Positions 22,085 to 34,243 of a DNA stretch of 64,000 nucleotides are shown here, in pieces. The stretch is from positions 40,885,942 through 40,949,941 of the forward strand of contig NC_065542.1 in the NCBI RefSeq assembly GCF_932294415.1, given 5' to 3'. The notes beneath the pieces are model-generated. The model had not been told where the DNA came from. It saw nothing but the letters and a program-made list of their open reading frames with translations, and ran no database searches. Numbering within the stretch: the first letter of the stretch is position 1; the number at the start of each line of letters is the position of its first letter. This stretch comes from Quercus robur (lineage: Eukaryota; Streptophyta; Magnoliopsida; Fagales; Fagaceae). The translations under genes and the position numbers were made by a program.

Positions 22085-22176
22085 CACAAAAAGATATTGA
22101 TCCTGATGTGAAGTTCGATTTGAATTAATACACAAAAAGATATTGATCCTGATGTGAAGTTTGATTTGAATTAATA
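22085..22176. repeat. Tandem duplication, two 46-bp units
   Basis: The unit starting CACAAAAAGATATTGATCCT occurs at 22085 and again at 22131 with a single evident substitution (TTCGAT versus TTTGAT), indicating a recent duplication. Confidence 0.9.
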
Positions 22177-22182
22177 AGTATA

Positions 22183-22757
22183 GTTTTGAAACCTAGACCG
22201 TTTATTGAACCGTAAAAGGGAGAGGTTTAAGATTTTTAAGGTCGAACCAAGATTGAACTAGGGTCGAACCATGATGATGTCATAATTAATTTAATAATTA
22301 ATTAAAGCCTAAATATAAATATTAAATTTATAAAACTAGCAAAATTGACTAATATATTTATATATGTGAGGAAAATTTAATGATTTTCAAGCATATATTT
22401 AATAATTAAATAAGAAAGTTAAAAAAATAAAATAATAACCATAAAAACATTAAAATTTATGATTGATTTTTGAAGTAAAGTTGAATATCTTTGAAGGATT
22501 TTAATTATAATTTTTTTATTCATTGTAAGATATGGATAATTTAATTAAGTAGAATTGAATTGTGTTAAGTTGTTTTTATTAAAAAAAAAAATTGAACCGG
22601 GATTGGACCGTATGGCATGAACCGTACAGTCCAACCCGGATTTAAGGGATTCACAGAATTAACAATAATTCCAGTTCTCTATGCTTAAAAAACCGGTTTT
22701 TATCCTGGTTTCCAGTTTTCTCAGTCGGACCTCCTAGTCCGGTCCGGATTTGAAAAC
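22183..22757. mobile_element. Possible MITE or short TIR element (575 bp)
   Basis: The left end GTTTTGAAACCTAGACCG and the right end, inverted GTTTTCAAATCCGGACCG, form imperfect TIRs. The interior holds further inverted AACCGG-rich motifs (GGGTCGAACC; AACCGGTTTTTAT). No convincing target duplication is visible, so family and boundaries are tentative. Confidence 0.5.
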
Positions 22758-23220
22758 AATGTTAATAACAAGTATATGTTTATCTATAACAAAACAGTGT
22801 TGCTTCGTTCAAAACCTGCAAGATCAGTTGTCCCTTTTAAAAGCTCTAGTATGATTTTAGTCTAGAAGAGTCAATATAATTGAGCAAATGATGTAGGTGC
22901 CTGGAGTTCAATTGTCTATGGGTGTCCTGCATGTCAAACCCCAAAAACCATACGCTGACTTGATCATATATTCATATCTGTTCATATTAGATTAGCGTTA
23001 GATTGTATCAATTGAGAATGTTTTTGGAGATAATTTCCTGGTTGGTAATTTAATCTTTTTCTCTTCGCTTTTATTTATATGTTGGCAAAGAAACCATTCA
23101 GCTTCTTTTTATATTTTCCAATGATTATGGTCAATTCTTACCAACAAATTGAGCGGGGATGACCATGTAAAGAACCCCAAAGAATAATATGTTACATATG
23201 CCCCAAAAGGTGTAGGCAGC
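22758..23220. other. 3' flank of the PPR gene
   Basis: Non-coding AT-rich sequence downstream of the PPR stop codon on the minus strand; it should contain the 3' UTR. No other feature was seen. Confidence 0.4.
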
Positions 23221-24966
23221 TCACGCTAAATCCCTCCAAATTAGTTCATGTACATGGCCAACTAGCTTCAGTTGCCCACCTAATTCTGCCAGCAATAGGT
23301 AAATTTCACTAGAAGCTGGGTGAGATTTATCAGATGCTGCAAACTGATGAATCTTCCTTTCCATTTCAATCCAACTGGATCCAGGACATTTCTTTTCCAC
23401 TCCTATATTCTTCATGGCTGCCCGGATTTTTCCAACCTCACCCCATCTATTCACTTCAGCATACATGTTAACCAGAAGATTGTAATGGCCACTGTTGTTT
23501 GGCTCCAAAGCCATCAGTTCCTTAACAGCAACTTGAGCAATCTCCAAGTTTCTGTGGACCTTGCACCCACCTAACAAGGCCCCCCATATAATGTTGTTTG
23601 GTTCAACTTTCATGCTTCTTATCAACTCTAGTGCATCTTTAAACAAGCCTGCTTTGCTCAATAGATCAACCATACATCCATAGTGTCCAACTTCAGGAAT
23701 GATTGAGTAATCATCTGTCATGCTCAAAAACATCCTTCGGCCTTCTTCAACAAGTCCTGCATGAGTGCAGGCACTTAGAACACTAATAAAAGTAATTCCA
23801 TTAGGTTTGATCTTCTCCCTCTCCATTCCCCTAAACATCTTTAGTGCTTCATCTGCATACCCATGAACTGCAAGCCCGTCTATAACTGAATTCCAACAAA
23901 ACAAGTTTTTCTCCCGCAACTTGAAGAACACTGAAAGTGACCTATCTAAGCTCCCACACTTGGCATACATATCAATAAGCGCAGACCCAATATAAACATC
24001 AACATCAAATCCATTCTGCAATATATAAAGATGAATTTCCTTTCCTAAATCAAGAGCTCCAAGATGGGCACAAGCTGATATAACAGTTGCCATGGTCACT
24101 TCATCAGGATGGATCCCATTCCTCGTCATTTCATTAAATATTGCTAATGCTTCTCTAAATTTCTGGTGCTGAGAATAGCAAGCGATCATGGTTGTCCATG
24201 AGATTATATCCCTTACAGACATCTGATTGAACAACAACTCTGCAGAATCGAAATTCCCCATTCTTGCATATCCATCAATCATAGTGTTCCATGTAGCAGT
24301 ATTCCTCTCAGGCATCTCCTCAAACAATCCCCTTGCAGAACTCAAATCCCCCGTACGGACATAAGCAGAAACCATCGTAGTCCATGCATAAACATCTCTC
24401 TTAGGCATTTCATCAAACGCCCTTCTTGATCTACCAATTTTGCCAAAATTCGAATAGAAATCAATCAAAGCAGTCTGAACAAACACATGTGAATTCAACC
24501 CATTTCTCCAGATGTGACAATGCACAGCTTCACCAAAACCCAAAGCTGAAAGCGAAGCACAAGACTTAATCAACGATGAAAACGTATAACTTGTTGGCAT
24601 AACTTCAACTCTCAACATATGTATGTAACATTCCAAAGCTTGAGTTGGGTGAAAACAATGAACAAATCCCCTTATCATTGCATTGTAGACAAAAATATTG
24701 GGATTTTCCATGTGGGTAAATGCTAAAATTGCGTAATCTATTCGCAAAAAGTTGGAGCAGGCGCTAATAAATTGGTTCACTAAAAAACAATCTTGGTTTG
24801 CGTTGGTTTTGATCATAGAGGCAAACACAGATCCCAGGTTCTTTAGGTTGGAACATGTCTTTAACTGATCAAGTATAGATTGTTTCCGAGTGAGTATGTG
24901 TTGGAGTGGTTTTGGAACTGAAAAGTGGTTAAAGTTAGTTATGGATTTCATGTACTTCACAGACAC
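23221..24966 (-). CDS. Pentatricopeptide repeat protein, PLS class with E domain (581 aa)
   Basis: An uninterrupted single-exon frame encodes about 12-13 PPR motifs (roughly residues 70-480), for example RDVYAWTTMVSAYVRTGDLS and RDIISWTTMIACYSQHQKFR. An E/E+ region follows (about 485-575) with GGCKVHRNLEIAQVAVKELM and GVEKKCPGSSWIEM. There is no DYW deaminase domain. Such proteins bind organellar RNA in a sequence-specific way and usually take part in C-to-U editing together with DYW partners. The N-terminus (MSVKYMKSITNFNHFSVPKP) is basic and polar, compatible with organelle import. The sequence resembles Arabidopsis At1g06143-type PPR proteins, by recollection. A lone intronless gene is typical of the family. 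The first in-frame ATG was chosen. Confidence 0.94.
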   Translation of the reverse strand: MSVKYMKSITNFNHFSVPKPLQHILTRKQSILDQLKTCSNLKNLGSVFASMIKTNANQDCFLVNQFISACSNFLRIDYAILAFTHMENPNIFVYNAMIRGFVHCFHPTQALECYIHMLRVEVMPTSYTFSSLIKSCASLSALGFGEAVHCHIWRNGLNSHVFVQTALIDFYSNFGKIGRSRRAFDEMPKRDVYAWTTMVSAYVRTGDLSSARGLFEEMPERNTATWNTMIDGYARMGNFDSAELLFNQMSVRDIISWTTMIACYSQHQKFREALAIFNEMTRNGIHPDEVTMATVISACAHLGALDLGKEIHLYILQNGFDVDVYIGSALIDMYAKCGSLDRSLSVFFKLREKNLFCWNSVIDGLAVHGYADEALKMFRGMEREKIKPNGITFISVLSACTHAGLVEEGRRMFLSMTDDYSIIPEVGHYGCMVDLLSKAGLFKDALELIRSMKVEPNNIIWGALLGGCKVHRNLEIAQVAVKELMALEPNNSGHYNLLVNMYAEVNRWGEVGKIRAAMKNIGVEKKCPGSSWIEMERKIHQFAASDKSHPASSEIYLLLAELGGQLKLVGHVHELIWRDLA

Positions 24967-25494
24967 TGCTCTAGTTGATTTTTTTTTTTTTTGGTTGAAA
25001 AGTAATACTATTCAGATTCCGCATACATAACCTGATCTTTTTGTTTAAAATAAGATCTCTACAGGAAACTCTAAGGAAGAATGCAGAAAGTCACAACCAA
25101 ATCAGACCACCAAAATCACAAATTTCAATGGAGCTCCAAAATCTGATCCAATCCAATTCAAACCCAAATTTCAGAATCACAGCCCTAAATTTTAGATCGA
25201 ATCAATGCCTCTAATCAACTCAATACGCTAACCTCAACGTGCAAAGCTTCATCGATCCACCAAAATTGTTGCCTTCCTTGGCCACACCGCAGCTGTCGAA
25301 CTCCTCCTCACGCTCAGCCTTCCTCATGAGGCAAGATTATTTCACGAGGCCAGATAGAGAGGTCGGTGAGAGACAGATCAGAAGCCGCAGAGAGAGAGAG
25401 AGAGGCCGGTGAAAGAAAGAAGAAAAGAGAAAGAGAGACGGTGAAAGAAAAGAGAGTACGAGAGAGAAATTCTTATTTTAATTGAAGTGGGTAA
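24967..25494 (-). promoter_or_regulatory. Upstream region of the PPR gene
   Basis: A poly(T/A) tract (24980-24993) is followed by unique sequence and a GA-rich segment (25380-25470, plus strand) with (GA)n at about 25390-25402. No TATA box was identified with confidence. Transposon MULE-B begins at 25504, about 540 bases upstream of the start codon. Confidence 0.4.
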
Positions 25495-25559
25495 TAATAT
25501 ATAGGCGAAAAGCCACTTTTAGCGACATTTTTCTCATTTTAGTTCTTACATTTTATTTT

Positions 25560-26014
25560 GACGAAATTACATAATTGGTCTCTGAAGTTTATCCTATGTG
25601 CGCAATTAATCCCTCAATTTTAAAGCGAGCACAATTAGTCCCTTAAGTTTTAAATCTGAGTTGTATTGGTCATTTCACTAACTTCTATTAACGGTGTTAC
25701 TTACGTGGCTAACTTCACAATGACTTGGCATTTTCTTTAATGATGTGGCATATTTTTAATTAAAAAATTACAAACTAATTGAGAAAAAATATTAACCGGT
25801 GTTTACCAAAAAAAATTCTATATCTTCTACCTACTGTAAAAACCCACAACGAGAGAGAAAGGGAGAGAGGAAAGAAATCAAACCCCAACCCGCCTGAAAT
25901 TCCATGCCCTAGCCGCCGTCGGTAATAGTCCAAGCCGTAGCTGCCGCCGGCGACGGCACAACAGCTAGCAGCCGCCGGTGACAGTCACTGACTCGCCTCC
26001 CTCATCCTCTCGCA
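25560..26014 (+). repeat. Left TIR of MULE-A
   Basis: It pairs with 33764-33282. Its inner part is GC-rich (GCCGCCGGCGACGGC, CCGCCGGTGACAGTCACTG) and ends CTCATCCTCTCGCA. Confidence 0.9.
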
Positions 26015-28990
26015 CTTATTTTGTTGACCACTAAAGATGAGTTACAAACCTGTAGAACACCATTTCATAATTTTATTGTGCATTATCAATACTCTATATA
26101 TAAAATAAATAAATAAAGGAGAGTTTGTCACTTTTTCACTATCCCATTGAAGCAGAGAATGAAGCAACTGTGTGAACAGTGCTTTTGTTGACCACTTATT
26201 TTGGTGAGTGGTGAGAACCCAAAAGAACTGAAACCTAAAGAGCAAAACAAGAAGACAGAGCAGCGGCAACAACCTTGGTATTGGTTGTGGTTGATAGCTT
26301 CAGTGACATTCAGAGTGATCCCCCAAATACTTCCCCAAAAACCTTATCCTTGCTTCTCACGCTGAAATCTCTGCCTTTCTCACCAGAATTCACCTCTGGA
26401 CTGCCCGCTCTGTTAATTCCATACTAATATCTTTGATTTAATTTAATTCAATTTATTTATTTAATATTTGCTATTTTTTGTTGTGGCTGAGGGATACTGG
26501 TTGAAGTATTCATCCATGTCTCCCTATACAGGTTTATTCCTTTTCTTTTACTGGGGTTATTTTGGTTATGTTTTTGTTATATACATATTGGATTTCTGTT
26601 TTACTATTTTCATCTATGTAGTATGTACCATGGTTCTCTGTTACTACTATCACTTCTGGGACCACTCACAGAGAAAAGGTACCACATTAGCTTAGACCAT
26701 AATTTCCAACCTTTAGCATAGCAATTTGAATTTATAATTAATTTATGGCATACATGATTTTGAACTATTTTATTGGATAGTGTAGAACTGAAGGGCAACT
26801 TAATCATATTTTTTGCAGGTAACATGTGTCATGTTTTTTGCCTGTTTGCTGTGTGGTTCATTTATTTTTTTTCTGCTGTCTATTTTGTGTTGCTTGTTTT
26901 AGATAGTGAAAAACCACTACCCTAGCAGCCACCGGTGACAGCCACTGACTCACCTTCCTCATCCTCTCGCACAACCATGTCAGGAGCATTGTTTTCTTGT
27001 CTTTTTTTATCTTTTACTAAACTTACAAGAAAACCTGTTTGAGGCTGTACTTTGAGACCCAGTTGTTTTTATTTTTATTTTTTATTTTTAATGGGTGATA
27101 TTTCTATTATTATTGTTCTATTGCTGAGCTATGGAGATTTTTGGAACTGGGTAGATTTTGTTTTTAATTTTCTTTTTTGAGTATCTTTTATTTAATTCCT
27201 TGATGGGTCAGTAAAGGTAAGAGTAGCTGATTCAGGATTTGGTGTTGTGGAGATGATTATGAAGATCAATTTAGAAAGACCATTTTACTTAAATATGTTT
27301 AAGGTAACACATTTTCTTTTAGTGATTCATTGTAGTTGTCTACTTGTCTGTGTATTATTATAATTTTTATGTCATAGATTAAGTAATTTACTTTTTTCTA
27401 GAGCTGTGGCTAAAACAGTTCTTAGAGATACTCTAATCATTCATTTATTGGTACTTTTGGATCACATGGAAATCAAATCTTTGCATATCAGCAAAAACTG
27501 ACTACTGGCTATTAGAACTAACAAAAGAAATAGAATATGAAAGAAAAGATCATATAGTGAACTAAACTAGTAGGGGTATGTACCATTATATTATTTGCAA
27601 TCCTTAGAAGCAACAAAAATTCGTGTATCCGTTTGAGATGTAATGGTTGATGGATACTATTGCATGACTTATTTATTTATTTTTTACATAGATCCAAATA
27701 GTTTCTATTTACAGGTTTTATATAAGTTCATGACAGTGCTTATATTGTCTATGCAGGGATGTATACTGAAGGTATATAGGACTGTACTGTGAGTGGCTTT
27801 TTCCTTTTCCCACTTCCCAGAATCAACCTTGGTGCAAGGTGGACCATAACCAAGCCATATTGTCTAGCTTCTTTCCTTGCTGCCAATGAATGTATCAACT
27901 TTCAAGACTATCCTATTGTATAAGAATGCGATGGGATTAAATTTTGGGAAGATAAATTCAATTGTGTTTGGTTCCCATGAGATTCTTCAAAAGGGCAGGG
28001 CAGATTGTATTAGGTTTTAATTTGCTTTGCATTATCATAATCATGGGGCCTAAAAGGATAAAGGAAGGCTGAAAATTACTTTCCCATTCTACTTTGTATT
28101 ACTTTTTGTGAATATATATTAAAAAGATTACCCCATAACTGAACGACCTTCTCTTTTGTTTTTATTTATTAATTTGGTGTTTCTTGATTGTGTGTGTGTG
28201 CATGAGAGAGAGCCTAACTACTTGTACGTTTGCAAGTCATGCTTTTTATGAAGATTTGAACTCCCAATCTTTGACTTGTATAATGAGTTTTGTCCATGCT
28301 TGTTACCATGACAGTCATGCAATTTGCCAATAAAGCAATAAAGCAAATAAGCCAATTCTTTCTAGCATTCTAATATATTTGCTCTACTAGTGCATTCTAT
28401 TTGGTTTCGTGCAAATAAGCCAAGTCAATAAAGCAAATAAGCCAATTGTTGACTGCTTTCTATTTGGTTTCCTCCAATAAAGCAAATTAAACCATTCCAG
28501 GGAATAACAATATATCTAAACAATTGATATAGCCAATTGCATAATCTGACAAGGTTTCCAATAAACATCATATTAATTGCACCGATTAAAATGTTCAAAA
28601 TAGTAACATCAAATAACCTATTCTTCAAATTGTTCCAAATATTAGTAATCCTCGAACTATTTCAAACAATAACATATAAATATCTAAATGTTCTATCCAC
28701 TTCAAAATACACATTTATCTTCGCAAGCACCTTCACTTCTGCACATTTAACCACAAGAAATGTCGTTCACTTTTGCCCTTGTGCATTCTTATAAAATTTT
28801 GTAATTCTTCTTGATGTCTCACTTGCAGCAGTCATTGTCTCTACTGACACTCCAAAACTATAATTTCTTGTAACTTCGTTGGGTCCAACCTGAACAGGTG
28901 CACAAGGATATTAATCTACTAGAAACAACATTGGTAATTTTGTTGAAACATATAAATGTAATAAAAATAACCTGAGATGCTGGTTGACTT
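26015..28990. other. Internal region of MULE-A downstream of the transposase gene
   Basis: No second transposon gene was recognised. A plus-strand frame without ATG is open for 62 codons at 26239-26427 (contains SFSDIQSDPPNTSPKTLSLL) and looks protein-like, so it may be captured host sequence. A copy of the inner TIR end (CAGCCACCGGTGACAGCCAC..CTCATCCTCTCGCAC) recurs at about 26930-26973. A direct repeat around AATAAAGCAAATAAGCCAATT occurs at about 28333 and 28427. The remainder is AT-rich and non-coding. Confidence 0.4.
26930..26973 (+). repeat. Internal copy of the inner end of the MULE-A TIR
   Basis: CCTAGCAGCCACCGGTGACA and CCTCATCCTCTCGCAC repeat the segment at about 25968-26014 in the same orientation with a few substitutions. 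Confidence 0.8.
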
Positions 28991-29197
28991 CGATGTACTC
29001 CTTCACATTGGGGTGTTGGTTGACTTTGTGTTGTGACATTTGTTTTCCTAACCTGAAAATGCATTATAGTTTCATATCAGTACATTAACAATAAATTTGT
29101 GATTTTTTCATATGAGACTAAAAAATATAAATATATACTTGCAATCACTCACATGTATTTTTTGACTATACTGACTTGCATATGCTTCCTCGCTTGT

Positions 29198-32147
29198 TTA
29201 CGGTGGAGGTGCTGCCCTATTAGTAGGTTCTACATGGCTTGAAGATGTCCCATGTTCTTGGTTTTCCAAACTATGTGTTGTTACATTTGGCTCTCTCACC
29301 TATAAATGTTAGGTCACAACTTATTAGCGCATTATCAACAAGGGAAAAATAAAGAAAAATAAAAATCTAACTATTACAAGCCTTACTCGAAGTTGTTTGC
29401 TAGCTTGAGTAGCGGGATTGCACCTCCTCTTGTTATGGCCTACTGTCCCACATTGGCTACATTTAACATGACCAATTCTCCTCTTCATCTTATATGGATT
29501 GTTTAGCTCACCAAGTTCCTTCTTTCTCTTCTTTTTAGGCCTTCCCCCTTGTCTTATTTTTTTAGGAGGGAGTATGGTTTCTCTGTCACTCCGTGGCCAC
29601 AACTTAGGACCACTAATAGGGTATATACATGACCCATAAGTCTGGGTTAAGGACTCCATACTATAGCAATGATGCACATAATCTTCAATTGTGTGACCCA
29701 TATATCCCAATGCAGCTATAGAATGTGCACAAGGAATCCCAGTTAAGTCCCATGATCCACATGAGCATGTACGCTGCTTTATGTCAACTACATACTTATC
29801 AGGCAATTTTGATACTTCAAACTTTGATTCATTGCTATCCCCACACCAAACTGGAACCCAATCTGTACTATTAATTTTTTCAGTCTCTAACTTGTTTTGG
29901 ATTCTAGGACATATAGGGTCATGATACCTTGTAATTTTCTCCTTCTTCTTAATATAATAAGCCATCAGATGCAATCTAATCTCCTCCAACATAGTAATTA
30001 TTGGTTTATCCCTATACTCCAATATTTGAGAATTAAAATTTTCACATCCATTGTTGGTTAGTGCATCACACTTGGGATACCTTCTAAAAGCTGCTCTTGT
30101 CCAAAACCTAGGTTCCTTTCCTACCAACCATTCCCATGCCTTTATGTTTAATTTCTTGATCTTCCCCATTTCAAACTGAAACTCAGACATGTTAGTGGCC
30201 CTAGCAGCTGCCCACATGCGATCCTTTAGTAGCTTACCTTTATAATCCTTACTAAAGTTATTATATAGATGTCGAACACAAAATCGATGGTCCACACCTG
30301 GCATGAGCTCATCAAACATTTGTGTTAATCCCTACAATGAAGACATAAAATACAAAATTATTGGATGTATTAGAATACAATTAATTTGGTGTGAATTTAT
30401 AGCAAGGTACATTATCCAAATTTAAAGAATAAAATAAAATGAAAGTTCAATTCACCTTTTGCTGATCAGACATGAAGGTCCACCCTTCATCCCTTAAACT
30501 TCCAATATCATCAAGCAACCTTTTCATGAACCATGTCCATGAGTCCTTTGTTTCTTCCTCAACCACGGCAAATGCAATTGGGTAAACACCATTATTGCCA
30601 TCTTTGCCAACTGCTGTCAAGATCTGTCCTGGATACTCACCCTTCAAATGACATCCATCAACACCAATGAAAGGCCTACAAGCAGCTAAAAAGCCTCTCT
30701 TACAAGCATCCAAACATACATATAATCTCTCAAATTTTGGCTGCAAGTGTGGTTGAGGTCTATTGGTAGAGATTAGTATAGTAGACCCAGGGTTGCTTCT
30801 CAACAATTCTTCACAGTAATCCCCCAACTGGGCATATTGTTCTGTAAAAGTTCCATGCACTAATTCTTTAGCCCTACCTTTTGCTCTAGATGCTTGATAC
30901 CTACTAATATGAACCTTAAACTTATTTACAACTCGGTCTTTGATAACGGACATCTTCACATTTGGGTCACTCCTCACATCATCCACCAAATGCTTCCCAA
31001 GCCAATTTGAAGATGCAAATCTGTTCTTAAATCACCTCCCACAACTATGTTCAGGATTCAATTTCTTCACTATCCAAGTATCTTCATCTTTCATCTTTCC
31101 ACAATACAACTCAAAAGGACATCTATCTGTGCATTTTACTCTTACCCTTATTTTGTCATTTTTTTTAAACTTTACTGGAACCCCTTTGAAAATAGAGTAG
31201 AGTTTGATAGCATCTATGACGTCCTTTTTGGTGGCAAACTGCATCTCAAGTTCAAAGTGCACCTCAGAGAAAGATTCTGGTGGATGGTATTGAGGATACC
31301 TAGGCCTAGTTTCATCATCAGATGAACTAACCAGACTTGTAGATGTCTTTGACTCCCACTTATCTTCATCCCTATCAGCTCCAAATGCAACAAGTGCACT
31401 TGCACTAGGATTAACCCCACTTGTATCAACCCATGTAGAATCAACACCTCTTGCATCAATCCCATTAGGACCAACACCACTTGCACCAACCTCACTTTGA
31501 CCAACACCACTATGATCAACCCCATTGCCACCAACCCTACTAGGACTAACCCCACATGCAATAGCCTTTCCCTTTCTCCCCTCTTTGAGTTTCATCTGCT
31601 TATCTTTTCTAAGACACAAGGTCTCATTAGGTAAGCCATTTACTTTGGAGGCTATTTCACCACTGCTAATATACTGTGCAAACATATCATCGTCATCACT
31701 TTCACTGCATCCAAAATGAACCTTAGGAGCACTATCATCTTCACTAACAGCTCCATTTACTTTATCTCCCTCATTAAGATTACCCCCCTCATTATCACCA
31801 TCTTCCCCATCTCCCTCATTACAAATAGCATTCTCATAATCATCTAAAAACATAACGTATACTTCCACTTCATTATAACCTTTAATACACTTCACCATGT
31901 TCATTACATCAACATCATTCTCCAAAGGTTTTAAACCACCTGCAAATGGCATAGTAGGCACTCTATACATAAATACATCATTTTCACCATACCCAAAAAT
32001 TTTGGCCTTATTCCATATCTCAACAAGTGACATTTCATCAGAATTATTATCTTCATATATCTTTATCTCCCCTCCTTCTTATCTGTATGGATTATTCCTA
32101 ATCTTCCCCCAATAGTAAAGGGTGATTGCGAAGTCAAAGTCATCCAT
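29198..32147 (-). pseudogene. MURA-type MULE transposase, nearly intact, two in-frame stops
   Basis: Exon A 32147-30456 (564 codons), intron 30455-30332, exon B 30331-29387 (315 codons), intron, exon C from 29299 to TAA 29200-29198; all junctions are phase 0, total about 912 codons. It starts MDDFDFAITLYYWGKIRNNP (PB1-like N-terminal domain). Then come an acidic stretch, a MuDR DNA-binding domain (FELEMQFATKKDVIDAIKLY), the transposase core with GVDGCHLKG, SDQQKG across the splice, and NNGCENFN (D-D-E), a SWIM zinc finger CSCGSWDLTGIPCAH, and a knuckle CSQCGTVGHNKRRC. Stops lie at 32081-32079 (codon 23) and 31034-31032 (codon 372, TGA where Arg is usual). No frameshift was seen, so inactivation may be recent. 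Confidence 0.9.
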
Positions 32148-33281
32148 CCCTACAACAAGAGCAAGGAATTTACCATTAAAAATAGACATAGCAAAGGACT
32201 GGATTATTTTTAAAAAGTTACTATACAATTTCAATATAAATTAAATAATAAAATAAAGAATCATCATTTGAGCTGTAAATTTATTTTTTATGTATGCAGG
32301 CCATTTTGTTGGATACTTTAAGGGATAAAAATTGAACCAAACTAAATTTGCCTCCTAAGTCCTAATATTCACAACTGGTAATACTTAGACAAAACCAAAT
32401 TAGATTTGTCAAGTTATATAGGTATTACTCAATCAAAACCAACATGTAATATTCTTCTATTAAATTTAACAAATGAAAATTTGCCTCACGTGCACAATAC
32501 ATTTATACTCAAACAAAACCTGTGTTAACATTCACAACCAGTAACATTTGGATAATTATACACAAATAACACATTTACACAATAAAACTGATTCTGTCAA
32601 ACCATTTCAGCACAATACAGAAAAAACAATAAAGCTGCAAAACCTCACACACTTCCTCAAAGCATTTGATTATCATACCCTATTTAGTAGTATTTAAGAA
32701 ACCAAAAGCCATGGAATTCTAACTAAAACTATGCATGAATACAACATTTAAACAATAAACAATATGTGGTCCTTCTCCTTGTGTGATATTATTTGACTTA
32801 TTGACACAAATGGGTCCACCATTATTCAAAAATAAACTTTTCTGACTTATTGACACAACCGGCACTGATATTTATATATTTATTCAAAAATAAACTTTTC
32901 TGACCTACACAACACATGTAATCACATAAAATAATCTGACACTTTATAATTACAAAATAAAGAGGAAAAATATAAAATTGTACACTTGGTGATAATTTTG
33001 TTTGACCTGAAACAGACGAACACATGAAGTATCATATGGCCTAAATGGGTTGCACAACCACATTTACAAACACAGGAAGTTTTCTAATTTGGTGATAATT
33101 ATGCATCCTACATCATAACCAAATTTGTTTCTCATACCACATAATTTCGTGTTCTGAATCTAACACATAGATACAAAAACAGGAAAAAAAAAACAATCTT
33201 ACATGGACCTAAATTGAGGTGAGAAACCATAGGAAAGAGGGTAATACCTGAGATGGGAGGACGAAGTCGAGTCAGTGGTTG

Positions 33282-33764
33282 TGCGAGAGGATGAGGGAGG
33301 CGAGTCAGTGGCTGTCACCGGCGGCTGCTAGGGTAGTGACTGTCGTTGGCGGCTGCTAGCTGTTGTGCCGTTGCCGGCGGCAGCTACGGCTTGGACTATT
33401 ACCGGCGGCGACTAGGGCATGGAATTTCAGGCGGGCTGGGGTTTGATTTCTTTCCTCTCTCCCTTTCTCTCTCGTTGTGGGTTTTTACAGTAGGTAGAAA
33501 ATATAGAATTTTTTTTGGTAAACACCGGTTAATATTTTTTCTCAATTAGTTTGTAATTTTTTAATTAAAAATATGCCACATCATTAAAGAAAATGTCAAG
33601 TCATTGTGAAGTTAGCCACGTAAGTAACACCGTTAACAGAAGTTAGTGAAAGGACCAATACAACTCAGATTTAAAACTTAAGGGACTAGTTGTGCTCGCT
33701 TTAAACTTGAGGGACTAATTGCACACATAGGGTAAACTTTAGGGACCAATTGTGTAGTTTCGCC
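33282..33764 (-). repeat. Right TIR of MULE-A
   Basis: Inverted copy of 25560-26014. Small insertions in its GC-rich inner part (GCGGCTGCTAGGGTAGTGAC region) make it about 28 bp longer. It would also contain the promoter of the minus-strand transposase. Confidence 0.88.
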
Positions 33765-34243
33765 TTTTATTTTTATCGCTTTTAGTCCCTATTCTAAAAA
33801 TGTTTCTCGTTTTGGTCCATGCCGTTACATCAGAAACGAAAAAAGCTGATGTGGCAAACGGCAAGAATAAATAATAGTAAATTAATGTCCACGTGGCCTA
33901 AATTAATAATAAAAAATGTTTTTTGGCATTAAAAAATGTCACATCAGCATCTAAATTAAAAAAATTAATTTATTAATTTTTACTAAATAAAAAAAATAAA
34001 AAACAGTATTAAAAACTAAAAACTACATGAATTGAGATTTAAGTGTGTCTTGAACAAGAACACAAACCTAGATCTAAAAGCACAAACCCAAAAATTAAAA
34101 TCTTAAAATTAAAAATCTCAAAATCACAATTTTCTCAAACCTAGCAATATCATCAAATCCTAAAGCCTCATAGTATCAAATCAATTCAAAAATACAACAC
34201 AACCAATCCAAACAAAAAAATCTCAAACTCAGAACAACCCATC

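Larger units (their letters stand above)
25560..33764 (-). mobile_element. MULE-A: autonomous-type Mutator-like element (8.2 kb) inserted in the left TIR of MULE-B
   Basis: TIRs start GACGAAATTACATAATTGG on the left and, inverted, GGCGAAACTACACAATTGG on the right. They extend about 455-483 bp (25560-26014 and 33282-33764). A perfect 9-bp duplication TTTTATTTT flanks it (25551-25559 and 33765-33773), and the same word is present at the matching site of MULE-B's other TIR. It encodes a MURA-type transposase on the minus strand (32147-29198). TIRs have diverged by several percent by eye, so it is not brand new. Confidence 0.93.

Noticed and set aside
24100-24966. Plus-strand frames overlapping the PPR gene
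   Set aside because: Shadows of a single 581-codon minus-strand frame with regular PPR motifs.
31047-32115. Plus-strand frames opposite the MULE transposase
   Set aside because: Complementary shadows of the transposase exon; low-complexity and without motifs.
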